From assembly GCA_002633005.1 (NCBI GenBank), contig NMRA01000052.1:1142688-1206687 (forward strand): 64,000 nucleotides of DNA. The letters are read 5' to 3'. Positions within the stretch are counted from its first letter, which is position 1; each line of letters opens with the position of its first letter. Both the position numbers and the translations under genes were made by a program. Below, piece after piece: positions 28,001 to 39,300 of the stretch. The stretch comes from Phoronis australis (taxonomy: Eukaryota; Phoronida; Phoronidae). The notes beneath the pieces were generated by a model that saw only the letters and a program-made list of their open reading frames with translations, was not told where the DNA came from and did not search any database.

Positions 28001-31000
28001 CTTGGTTTGCCGTTAGGAATTATAAAGCGAAAAAACACGATATTAAAATCAATTTCATAAGCAACGATATAAAAGTATGAATATTTGCGCATCGGTACAG
28101 CACATGGTCCTTCAATGAGGGTAGTGAGTTTCGATAACATAAGACCATTTATAAACTAATAATTTAATGCCTATATTCCAGTCACTGCAGTGTAACGCTT
28201 AATTAGCGTTTTATGAGCAATTGTCGAAACGGTGTTCATTTTGACATACAAGATACGGTGTTGCCCTGTGATTTTAACCGACTTACCACTGGACTGTCTT
28301 ACGTCACATAAAAACATTCGACGTTCGACTGCCGTGCGACATCAGATGGTGCAATATTCCTACACTGTCATACGAGTCGTCTACGATAAGTCATAGTTAC
28401 GACAATCGCGTGGCTTCCACACGACTATTGTCCGCTCGTGAAATCCCCAGTATTTTTTAATTGTTTTGCACCACACTAAGACCTCTACGAATCTCGATGG
28501 AAAAGGTGTGCTATCGCGAATAACAGACTAACACAGCGCCGAGGGCTTCGGGATTAACCAAGTAACTAAACACACAGACTCAGTTTGTTGTATATATTAC
28601 TTTGAAGCACTACTAGAGACATCTTGTGTATGGAAACATCATTTTGCAAATTCCTAATGTAAATACTAAAAGGCCTGGAATAAAATCAGTAGCGACTATT
28701 TCAAGATTAAATAATAGACATACTAAGATCTGTTAATGACCCAAGAGTGCTTTAACTATTCATTATTTCAGATGGGTTTGTAATTGTTTTCTCACCTGCC
28801 CTCCATTTTCTGTCTCCCAAATTCGATAACTTCCGCAGCAAGATTTTACATACCACAACATCCACAAAAGGGAAATTTCAGACGGCTCTATTGCCAGGTT
28901 TGCATGACAGAACGAAGTCGCGAAATCTTTACACGTCCTGAAATGTGGGAAGTAATGCAAATCACATCATTCAGTGCAAGTTATTCGTTAGCTTCTGCAT
29001 GTTTTGTGTGGTCGTTTTTTAAGCAGGGTATTCAGGTCTTCAATAAATAATGAACAAAAAAGGTTTTGAGGCTATTTAGGTATGCCACTTGAAAATAAGA
29101 CATATGCAAATGAGGGGTCAAAACTATTGAACATGAACTCGCAACATCAAACAATGACTAATTTTCAGCCAATTTCAAGTTCTTTATTTCGTATTACCTT
29201 GCACTGATTGTGACGTAATACTTTAAATATCAAAAGCACCAAAACCTGAACAACCAGTGCTTTGTATTTTTCGTGCTTAAAATAACATTATATGATAATG
29301 CATGTCAATCATTGCCTTATCCACAATTCCCGGTCACTGAGGTAGTTGGTTTAGCCAAGGTCACACAACGCACCACATCCGGGACTGAATCAACGGCCAA
29401 ACAAAAACACCGAAATTTCCCCTGTTGTTGTCCGACTATTCCGTGACAGGGGCAGATTTTTGTAGAGGGTCGTCATAGGGGTTCGGTGTAGAAATTGCGA
29501 GAAATAAGCAAACTTCCCAAAAAGAACTCACTATAAAAATGAAAGTCATTGACAATATTTATACGTTATGCTATTTCAAGAACAGATATAAGAAATGAGT
29601 TATTTAGTAGTTTTCATGAGATTTTGAGCAGGTGCATGTCAAGACAACGGAGGTACGTACTGAGTCCAGAACGTTGTATCCAGCCATTTTTGAACAGTGA
29701 TACTATCCCACTCCACGGCATGTGGCGCTGACCAAGGCGCGTCGGCAGGAATCTGAAACATCCACTACTTCAAAAATTGTCCAGTGACATTATTTTTGTT
29801 TAAGGAAATAGTGGGAAAACGAAAAACTCTTGATAGAAAAGCAGAAAAGTGAATTTCGCTCAATAAGGGCAATTAACACAGTGCGGTTGTTATTTCGTAA
29901 GTTATTTTGAAAGTTAAAAATCCCAGCATTCCCTATTACACCGACAGTGTCAGCATCATCCGAAACACATCGAGTATTTTCGTACCCTCAAAAACACAAA
30001 TCCAAGTTTTTATCCACCATCTTGAATATTCAGTCAGGAAGAATAAACAAACCAATTCATATAAGGGATGTTAAAACCCACATCTTTCGTAAGATTATTG
30101 CTAGATTGTAAAAAGGTTGAAATTACCTAATTCTTTACGTATTCAGGATTACCACAAACTCGTTTTTCTTCTACAGAACCTCGTATGCTCAATTTTGAAG
30201 TTTGTTGTAAAATACCGAAGCTATTGGCAAAAAATCTGGCTGGCAATTTTGAACGTTAAGCCAAATTTTCACGAGAGCCACATCTTTTGTATTTATACTG
30301 TTAGTTAGCCCTCCATACGTAATAAAAGGAATTTCCTTATATTATTTGAATAGGAAATAGTTATTATTACCGATAACCCCGACATCGGCTCAGAGCCCAG
30401 CGAAGCCGATTTCCGAGTGATAAAAGTTAATTTCATGAATAATCTGAAATAATCCGTGTCCAAACAATCCAGCGGCATTCATGTATTGATGGCATGGATT
30501 TATTATCAAGCACTGTTTTCACCGTTTATTGGCTAATTTAAGAGAAATCTGCATTTCATTATCGAGATCCCATTCAACTCAATGTAAAAATCGGCTTGTT
30601 TGCTCAATCAAGTTCACCACCACGCGAGTGCGCACGCGCTAGGCATGTTAATTCCAAAAACTAGCAGTTTCCCTCAGAGGTAGAGATCATCTGCGCATGT
30701 GCAAACTTCAGTCATGGGGGTAATCATTCTACAGTTTAAAACTCGCATGGCTTTCCAGATGACTGAAGTCTGCACATGCGCAGATAACTCATCGCAGATG
30801 TTCCGGATCAGTGTGTCTGCACGCTTCCGACAGACACTACGTTATACCTCAGCTCCCATGGCATCGAGACTTCTCATGAAGTGATTCATATCCAGCCAGG
30901 CAATGAAATTCCATTTCGTAGGGAAAAACCCGTCGAACAATACAATACTTCCCTAAAAAGACAATAACGACAGAATGCATGGAACGCGGAATCGTTCAGT

Positions 31001-31730
31001 GGTACTTAATGTACACAATTTAGTAATCCTTGCGAATGGCACAAACAAAATATCATTTTTGAATGAGTATACCAACTACAAACATGAACCATCATTATGA
31101 ATAGAACAGAAGTTTACGCTTATCATTATGCTGTAAACATACAACGTATCTAATGCCGAGTAAATAAAAGTGAGCACTGTTCTGCTTATCAAATGCATTA
31201 CGCAAGATATGGAAGTGTTCCCAACCTGAACGGTAAAGATGGCTACAATAGCCTATAGGTGGGCCACTAATTTTAAATCAACTATGACGCATTAACGGGG
31301 AGGCGGCGTGAAATTGAAATGGGTGGCGAACGAGATAAGGGCAACATGATACACCAGTGGTGATGACAGGGACGGCGAAAAAATACTGACAAACAGTTGA
31401 AATTGGACGGGGCAAAACTATCTTCTACAGCAGAAACAATAATCCAATCTTTTACGATTTGACCTATCAAACCTTTATCAATATGCAGACTTACATTTCG
31501 CCTATACTGCAACGCCTGTCCTTGAATGAACGTTTTGAATATATCAACTCCGTGCTCCTTCGACACTCGTAAGATTCTGTTCTGCGTAGGGCCCACGAAA
31601 GCTCCCCCAACATCGCAATATCCAAATGACGGGTCGTGCTTGGTCAGTGTGCGTCCTCCAACTCTGTCACGTGCCTCGAGAACGATCACCTGTAGACCTT
31701 CTTGCTTCAACAGTTTGGCACAACATAACC
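22058..31730 (-). CDS. MAO: Flavin-containing monoamine oxidase, 12 exons, first exon missing
   Basis: Coding exons in transcript order: 31730-31495, 30952-30848, 29752-29661, 28937-28796, 27853-27793, 26874-26626, 26478-26382, 26175-26064, 25208-25111, 24005-23894, 23646-23584 and 22243-22058 (stop included). Every junction joins in phase, giving 517 residues plus an unseen first exon with the start codon and the GxGxxG dinucleotide motif. Family motifs seen: [12 protein letters not shown] (FAD), [12 protein letters not shown], a Lys in RVPMGRCIK (K296 position), Trp in ENDW (W388 position), TGGCYT with the Cys that would carry covalent FAD plus the cage Tyr, and [15 protein letters not shown] with the second cage Tyr. 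The last exon holds a hydrophobic tail expected to anchor the enzyme in the mitochondrial outer membrane. MAO oxidises amine neurotransmitters to aldehydes, releasing H2O2. The second-last intron begins with GC instead of GT. Confidence 0.93.
22756..23087. mobile_element. Foldback element with 160-bp inverted arms
   Basis: Arms 22756-22915 and 22928-23087 are near-perfect reverse complements around a 12-base spacer; only a few mismatches are seen. It lies in the terminal intergenic/intron area of MAO, between exons ending at 23584 and starting at 22243, so inside the last intron. Each arm contains a CTGATGA – hairpin – GAAAC arrangement (see separate entry). No coding capacity. Confidence 0.9.
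23007..23034 (+). ncRNA. Hammerhead-ribozyme-like core (candidate)
   Basis: Reads CTGATGA (23007-23013), one T, stem GTCTA, loop ATGAA, stem TAGAC, then GAAAC (23030-23034). CTGANGA – stem II – GAAA is the conserved hammerhead core, and such motifs are known in Penelope-like retroelements. Against it: one extra T sits between CTGATGA and stem II, and stems I and III with a clear cleavage triplet are not obvious. The left arm has the inverted counterpart with the first C of the core changed (TTGATGA). Confidence 0.35.
24706..24840 (+). repeat. Fragment related to the 57.9-60.3 kb transposon
   Basis: Shares with 59330-59440 the words TATTAGCCAGGATTTTGCCC, GTCAGACATTC and CTGGGAGAAT in the same order. 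It begins with a GGGCGGATCTAG module like those nested in both large copies. Confidence 0.75.
27121..27159. repeat. Hairpin, 12-bp perfect arms
   Basis: TTTCGCAAGTTG (27121-27132) and its reverse complement (27148-27159), 15-base loop, inside a MAO intron. Role unknown. Confidence 0.7.
30689..30785. repeat. Inverted repeat with about 27-bp arms
   Basis: ATCTGCGCATGTGCA followed by ACTTCAGTCAT on the left is mirrored by ATGACTGAAGT and TGCACATGCGCAGAT on the right, 43-base spacer. It lies in the MAO intron just past the exon ending at 30848. Confidence 0.8.
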
Positions 31731-32044
31731 CTGGAAACGCGTTTCGAGGATAAAAACGTACTCGGTATTCACGTACACTCACACGACTATGCGTTCAATT
31801 TTCCAACATTTTGAAAGGTGTTGTTCGTTAATATACATATCTGTAGTTCTGCTGAAAAGTATACAGCGGTGTTTTCAGCCGAAATATTGTGCACAAAACA
31901 TAACCGATTTGCAATTTCTAACACCGTTCTCACAAGATTTTGTACATGTGTTTTATGGTCTGTGTCAACATTAGGAACAAAAATGAATGAAGACTTGGAA
32001 CAAAAAGGGATTTTGATGGCTGATGTACCCGTTATTTATCTGTA

Positions 32045-32245
32045 AATCAAACCCCGAGAAACGGTACCACGATCGGAGCTGTACGTGCTCTGAATTTGTA
32101 TTCTGCGTTTGCGCCTTTTTAGTGGACTTTTTATCTCGTTTTCTTGGACTTTTAGTTTCTCTGTGGCGGACCTTTTTACCCACTTCGCCATATGGGGGGA
32201 GGGGTCGTTCGAGCCCCCCGAGTCCCCCTCTCGGGTGCGCGCATG
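32045..32245 (-). mobile_element. MITE family A, copy 2 (minus, 3' truncated)
   Basis: On the minus strand it begins GCGCGCACCCGAGAG, then GGCTCGAACGA, CATATGGCGAAGTGGG, AAAAAGGTCCGC and GTCCACTAAAAA blocks as in the other copies. The expected far terminal repeat is not seen. Confidence 0.7.
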
Positions 32246-32444
32246 AATTATGTTGTATTCTGTGCTGGATTCTGAAGTGTTATGGATTATTTCGAAATAT
32301 TTTGTGGAACAGATACTAGCCAATAAGCCACACACAACAGTCACTTACTTTAGACATAACACTGAATAGCAGGAAAAGGAGTAGCTGAGTGAGTCGAGGC
32401 CACGGGAGTTTGTCTCGATCTTCTTAGAGCACAGCCTCTCATAC

Positions 32445-32783
32445 GTTAAAGGCGAAGGCAACCTTTTTTCATGTCACTTTTAGCAAAAATAAAGGTTCGT
32501 TGATTGTCCCAGACACATTTTTCACTTAATTACAGCTTTTCGTAATTTGATTAATTTCTCGTCCTCTACTCCGGAAGTGACGTTTTGGGAGGCAAGAGTT
32601 TCGCGCCAATTTATTTTCATTGTAGTCTGACAGTGAGGGCTGTCGAGTCACTTCCGTAGTAGACGACGAGTAATTAATTAAATTACGAAAACCAGTAAAT
32701 AAGTGAAAAATATGTTTGAGATAATCAACGAACCTTATTTTTACTAAAAATGACATGAAAAAAGGTTTGCCTTCGCCTTTAAC
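32445..32783. mobile_element. Foldback element, 137-bp arms
   Basis: Arms 32445-32581 and 32647-32783 are diverged reverse complements: GTTAAAGGCGAAGGCAA at the outer left, mirrored by TTGCCTTCGCCTTTAAC at the outer right, and GGAAGTGAC / GTCACTTCC at the inner ends. A 65-base spacer separates them. No coding content. Confidence 0.85.
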
Positions 32784-32887
32784 ATGTTCATGTACATACA
32801 GACCAGAAATGTATTTTGAGGTGCACCTACATACAGTATGTTCTCCACCTGTGTCACCTCATTGGAACGTGAACTTTTGTCTTTTGT

Positions 32888-32925
32888 CATGAGAATGGTT
32901 TAAAGACAATAAACCGAAACGTCGA
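32888..32925 (+). ncRNA. Hairpin followed by GAAACGTC, relative of the 23.0 kb core
   Basis: GGTTTA, 7-base loop, TAAACC, then GAAACGTCGATCAATAT. At 23030 the sequence after the hairpin is GAAACGTTGAATCAATAT, nearly the same. The bases before the hairpin (CATGAGAAT) are a weak match to CTGATGAT. Probably a degenerate copy of the same element. Confidence 0.3.
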
Positions 32926-33921
32926 TCAATATTTCGTTAGTTTACACATGCACTGATTTTAAAGTTCGTACAACTACTGATCGAGCTAGCCTATCGCGTG
33001 CAAGACTGGGTGTAAAGCCCCGGCCAGGTACCGTACCAGTACGAGTAGTTTAGAGGTTTAGGATCGAAGAGTGAATACCTAGTTCTTTGGTTTCTGCAAG
33101 TGGACAACCCCGAGGTCGAGTGTGACACCACATACACTGAGAATTTCTGACCAATCAGCATGGCCCGATGGGCGGCTGAGGCTCACATTGCTAAGCCCTG
33201 TCCAGATGCATAGCCAAATATGGTCAAGTCAAGAAACTACAAGAGGGATGCTTAAACGATAAAAACCCACTAGAGGGCGCATCATGCTCTGGTGGCACTG
33301 AACAGTTAGGCTGTGGCCGCGGTAAATTTGCACAAAATATCAAAATCTACGGGTAGGCCAGGCTTGGGGGCATTTTTAGTTAGTTGTATGTAGGCCAAGT
33401 GAATGCGCTTTGTTTGTATTTGTGAACGTGTTGAGAATGAAAAAAGAGCACTTGCTCGGCTGTAGTTGCACTCTTCTTCAAGATGGTGGCCCCTGTTGCA
33501 ATTGCGCATCGCTAGGTAGCAACTGATAAATTGGTCGGGATTTCAGGTAGCTCTCAAACAAGCTAGATTTATAAAAATAATTGGTTGACAGTACATTTGG
33601 ATCACATTTTTGGAATGGGTAGGAAATTTACTTTCGGAATCTAATGTTGGCTTTAGTCTAGCATCGGCAGGAAAGTGGTGGTTTGGAGGTGAAAAGTGCC
33701 GATTTTGCGTTTTTCTGCTCCTATTTTTCTTAGTGTAGCCTGGCTTTCAGTGGGAGTGAAAGGGTCAAAAATACAAGAGAGAATAAAAATTCTGTGTTCA
33801 TCTGTAAGGCTTGTGATGTGAAATGACTCAAAAATTTTCTTTCTTTGCAGAAAGGGTGAAGAGTCCATTGACGTATGTTCTGATGGGCAAACACCTGTGA
33901 GAACTGTTCTGTGCCTCCTCT

Positions 33922-34010
33922 GGCTATTGCCCTCGCTGGTTGCCTGCGTGCCGCTAGGTGGTGGCTACCACCTAGCGGTATACGCAGGAAACTAGCGTGG
34001 GCAATACGCC
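33922..34010. repeat. Small foldback, about 40-bp arms
   Basis: The centre is CCGCTAGGTGGT (33951-33962) and ACCACCTAGCGG (33967-33978). Outer arms match with small indels (GGCTATTGCCC with GGGCAATACGCC). Confidence 0.85.
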
Positions 34011-36358
34011 TGTTACACTTCACCACTGCACTACACCTAGGAACGTTGCTATTCCTTCTCTTACTGGTTCCTAGACTACACTAAGACAGTTTGCCAATTA
34101 GTAGACAGGTCCCCCTTCTGTGTTGGCTCCCCTTCGGAGTGGCAGGCATTTGTCAAGGTGTACCGCAGTGTACCACTGAGACGTATAGTATGCTTGTCCC
34201 GGGGTTCAGCTCTCGGGATAGGGCCGGCTGCTCCATAGTACCGTAGCCATTGCCAAACTGTACTCGAAACGATACCAGTTTCGCCCCCACCCCCATCCCC
34301 ACGTATTCACTTGTTNACTGGACAAAGCCTTTTCAATTTAGCCGGTGGAGCGTGAGACCCCTGAGGTCCCAATCGAGTCCTCACGACAACTTCGCGTTAT
34401 GTCTTGTCTCGCTATGTTTCCTATTATTCTTGAGCTATTTGAATTTCTCCAATGATTGATTGACGTGCCTTAGCTCCGACACCCTGTGACTTCTCGGCCG
34501 GTCTGAAATTTGATAGGTATGCCTAAATAGACCTCATCATGTGCTCCACAGAGAATCCTACACAAGTCTCAGGTTTATGACATGGGCAAAACCTCTTGGA
34601 AATTTCGTCGAAATCCCGAGGCTTCTCACATGAACCGTAAAAGCGATATTTTTGCCGAAAAACTCGACGTGTCTAAGACTTTCAACAACATGACGCAACT
34701 TCTGTAAAAACATGCCTGTGCAATGTAAAGAAAACTCAGTTATTCTTTGTTAACACTTTCCTACAACTGTTCAAGTTAGAATATAATAAATAGTCGATGA
34801 AGTTGTTATTTTTAAACTTAACAAATACAGTCAGCAGGGATGCCCCGCGCGTGAGCACTGAATTGACCTTGACTGAGACAACGCAGCTAGACCGTCTCAC
34901 CGCTTTTCTAGAGTTGAGGTTCGTCTCCGTTTGAATTAACGATGATATGGAATTTCCCCCCGAAGATGGGCCCGTTTAAGAAGTGGTTTTTCATGTCTTT
35001 CCGAATGGGAGCACGTACAGTTGTGACACCCAATTTGTTAGTCATAACCTAGTCCAATTCATGTAATTCCGGAATTGTTTTGTTGGCGCGCGTTTGGTTG
35101 TTGGCATAAGTGTTTTGCAGACTATAACATCATAGACTATAGTACATGGACCACTAACTCCGCCGTATACGTTCCTGCGCACAAGCCGTTACGTCATTAT
35201 TCACTAGCGCCACCTGGCCAAATTATCGAGTATTTCTGCTAATCGTTGTCGGCTGTTGTGTGGTCGGGTGGTAGAAGCATTGCTAAAAGTACTCACGATA
35301 CCAACAGTTCTACTATTGGAAGACTTTGAACAGCGTTTCAATGCCGAAATAATTTTTTTTCGTTGTACTGAACAGTAAAATAGACGCGAGAATTTTCCGT
35401 CACAATACACTAACCGCAAACTGATACAGACAATGCAAGAGAGTGGCGCCTCCTCTAGGATAGTACACAAGAAAATATCGGAGTTGCGAATCAGTTATCT
35501 ATGATAAAATGTAAAGCGATAGATTTCTACTTTGCACTACTTTGTGATTTACCTATGTAATATCAAAAAATTACGTACTCGGTGTTATCAACCAGTCGTG
35601 TCGTAACACATTCTAGGTCTTGTGAGAAAAACGTTTCCAGCTTTGACTTACTATTTCTCGTGATATTCGAAATTTACTGGTGACGTCCCACACTTGATCA
35701 TTTCTCACACTTCAGCGCAGTCACAGGTCTAAGAGTTCCAGAGCAATGTAGGTCCTACACCGTCCTGTTATTCTATGAAATTTGCACATATCATGTGCCG
35801 AGTTACTGGCTCAAATTAGACGCAAAATGATGTTTTTGCAGCCATTTTTCAAATTTTCGATTTGCAGAGCCATTGTCCGGCATCCTTTGATGGACATTCT
35901 GGATTGTAGATAATTCCTCCCAAGTACTATATAAAATACACCATCATTTTTTGCCACGGCTTACCATTCTCGAGTTTTCAACTTGTGTTAAATTTATTGA
36001 GTTTTTCGTGCTGTGTATCCGCCATCTCTATACAGATTGTTGTTAAATTTAGTTAGTGGTTAGATGTTGACAAGCATCATCTGTGGTATACGCCCATTTT
36101 TTACTCCGTTCTACCGTTTCTGAGATATTTGACATTGAATGGTCAGATGACCTCATTTATTGAGTATCCCACGTGGTGCAAGTTGTAGTTTTCATCTGAT
36201 CGATACACAATTCATGTATTGTATCGGTGATTAAAATCTTCAAGCAATAAGCTGACTCATTTGTCATAGACAAAGGCATATCAAAAGAAAAAAATGTCTA
36301 CATACCAGCGTGTTCGATCCAACTCTGTTGAATTGATTTGTTGGAATAATCATTGTAG

Positions 36359-39300
36359 GAAATGATGAAATTCATTACGTCACCAGCAGATCAACTGTTT
36401 ACGAACTTAGGATTGACCTGGAAGACTTCAAAAACACCAAGGTTTTCGCGCTCTACAGAGAGTTTCGTGTGGCTGGCGAGGACCACAAGTATCGGCTAAC
36501 TGTTAACGGATATGACGAGATCAGCACCTCAGGTTAGAAGTTATATCTGCAAAACCTGTTTGATTAAACTTCTTAAGCCTGCCGCAGCTGCGTCATCGCA
36601 AAAATCAGTTTTTATTCCTAGTGTTTCTGTGTAATAGTATAATTTGTATATGGTTATTCAGTCACGGTGGACATAGCTGCAGGAGAAACAGCTTGAGTCA
36701 CTGCACAATAAACAAGTATCTAAGCATTTGCTTCTGTTCTATATTGAAAGACCAGAAAGTGACTTGGTATTCATCTTATCTAGAACTGAAGACGGTATTT
36801 TGTTTTCATTGGTAATTCTGTGAATGTGAAAACGTAAATCAGACCCATAGGAAGGCAAAAATTTCACGGAGTGGGCCTAGGGCCAGCGCACTGACGGGTA
36901 GCTGAGAGCTGACTCAAGTAACTGTAGCTAAGATCTAACAGTGTGAAAATACGAAATTCGATGAACTAAAGCTCAGCTATGATGCACTTGAGACAGGCAG
37001 CTTAACTCGCACCTATCCACCTGCGTTGGCTATTAGGTCAGGATTCGTTTTTATTATGATACTGCTTCGGGAAAAGTTCGTTTTATTTTTTTCATTCTCT
37101 GTAGGAATTTTTTGAAAAGGTGGACTCCCGAAGTATAGTGCCTTTGGGGCTGTTTCAAAATCCTTGTTGAAACACTGTCGGTAGCCCAATTTCTGGTGGC
37201 GGGGGAAAATGATAGAGAGTGTGTCCCAAAATGTACACACTTCAACGCTTGGAGTTCAAATTCAGTTCCCGTGGATGACTCAGATTCTTCGTGGGTCTAC
37301 TGCATGGTTACACCTGATTTTTAACGTGAGTGTGTCAGTCATGAGGCGCTCTGTCCGTGTAGTATGTACGGGAAAGACAAGCCAACGATTCAATTTTGAA
37401 GAACAAAATTTCATTGCGCAATACTACTGGAAACTAAGAACATCACGGAAGTGCAAAGACAACCATTCCAAGTTAACAAGCAATGAGTTTAATTTAATTT
37501 ATTTAAGGTCTTAAACTTATGTTCGATCAACGGTTTGTGAATTAACTTATCGATCATAAGTCAATAAACGATTTAGTCCCATTTGAATTGTTAGAACATT
37601 CTGCTACACTTTGTAGAGCTGTCCGACATTCATCAGTATCACTGAGACTTATTTCAGACAGACAAAAATCGTTCAGTGCACTTTGCTATTTGGGGATCTG
37701 GTGATTGATCGAGATTTCCCAAATGTCAGCTTGCAACTAAGTTCAGTGAAGCATTGCCATTTTTTACAAGATTAGCTTCTAATTGTCAAAAAATCATCTG
37801 TCAATCAGTCGAATTTTGCAGACACATAAACGTGTGAATCAGAAGACAACAATCCATTCCATGAGTAATGCCTTTACCTTGATTTAATTTCTTAATTCCT
37901 CTGTGTTCCCCCGTTTGTGAGTTTAAACGACAAATCTTGTACCTAATTCAAAAAGCAACGCATTTATTGTCATTTAAATTGTGATTATGTTTTTGGGAAC
38001 TGTACGATTTTCATCAATGTGTTTGAGAGATAGTTTAGATAAGCAAAAAAAACACGCCTAAGTGTACTTTACTCTTTGGAGATCGGATTATAGAGTTTTT
38101 CGAACTTCAGACTGACACTAACTTCACTGAAACATCATCAATTCGTACAATATTAGCTTTTAATTTATCAAAAATAATCAACCTGTTGATTTTCGTAGAT
38201 ACGTAAACACGTAAATCAGAAACCAACGAATTTGTTTATCAAAACGGAATACTATAAGAAATTTCCACAGGCGTGCTCGCAGATTTTGACGGGAGACCGG
38301 AGGAACATGGCAGATGAGGCATTCGAATTAAGGTTTATTTTTGCTCATTTCAGAGGTACCTTCATATATAACGGTAAACTATTAATACTTGAACTCCAAA
38401 AAGTTGAAATCTTTGTTTATGATTGCAAGTACTTTGAGTACCCCCGTTTGACATGTACACGGTCATCACAAATCGTACTCCTGACAGTCTTTTCGACATG
38501 TGCACATTCCTTTCAAACAACTCCCAGTAACGATCTTCAAAACACTATTCTCTTGATACCATGGTAAAAAGTAACATTATTCCACGGAAATAGCCATTTT
38601 GTGTAATTCGCAAACAGTGGTCTTCACGTTGTTCAAAATTCCACCTTTTCGATGGCGGTCAATCATATTGTATTTTTGAGTATAGAGGGACAAACGTACA
38701 ATTCCCCCCTACCGCCCCACCGAGAAAGGGTCCCGTCTGAAGGGCTAAACATCATTAAGCTTGGGAAAATGTGTCAGTTCATTCCATTGTCGTGTGACCC
38801 TGCAAGAAGAGACGTTCCTTAATATGAAAGCCCCACGTTTATGTCGGTTGCCACGGTTTAACCTTGTCGCCTTCAATTTTTTTGGGAGGCACTTGCCCTC
38901 CCCCGCCCTCCCGCTTCCTACGGCCTTGTAAACAGTGAGTTTCCGTGATTGGTGATTTGTAAAATGGAGTCTTGATCTTAGGATTGTAGCAGCGATCGTA
39001 ACAAAATGTTTCTTAAGAGATCTGTCGAACGAGAATTCATTTGGTCTGTTGTTTCGGTTGTGATAACAAATGGAACTGTTTTGAAAGTAATGTGTAAGTT
39101 AGTTGTGTAAACACTTGCAATATACTTTCAAGCAGGGTCTTCAAACAGAGGTATATTTTTAGTAATTTGCGTATTGGATTTGTGAGGCCAAAGTAGTGGG
39201 AGTTGGTGATTATTCTTGATGCTCGCAGTATGATCAAAATATCAATGGAAAAATTACCTATATACCCATGTATTGGTCGATGCACCCATGGATACAAAAT

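Larger units (their letters stand above)
31731..36358. other. Region between MAO and the FReD gene; foldbacks, no supported exon
   Basis: The missing MAO first exon (minus) and the upstream FReD exons (plus) might be expected here. I looked for a minus-strand GGxGG donor exon and for plus-strand FWLG and CxDG motifs and found none. It holds foldbacks at 32445-32783 and 33922-34010, a MITE copy and a single N at 34316. 34.3-36.3 kb shows nothing recognised. Confidence 0.5.

Noticed and set aside
28888-28890. TAG acceptor giving a 92-base MAO exon
   Set aside because: The sequence further upstream ([15 protein letters not shown]) aligns with MAO, and the acceptor at 28938 gives the right phase and a 142-base exon.
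37013-37040. Possible MAO first exon on the minus strand (AGGTGGATAG before a GT)
   Set aside because: The frame carries a stop before the donor and does not give the Gly-x-Gly-x-x-Gly motif.
37209-37514. 101-codon plus-strand frame inside the FReD intron
   Set aside because: No similarity to fibrinogen sequence, and the flanking exons already join in phase without it.
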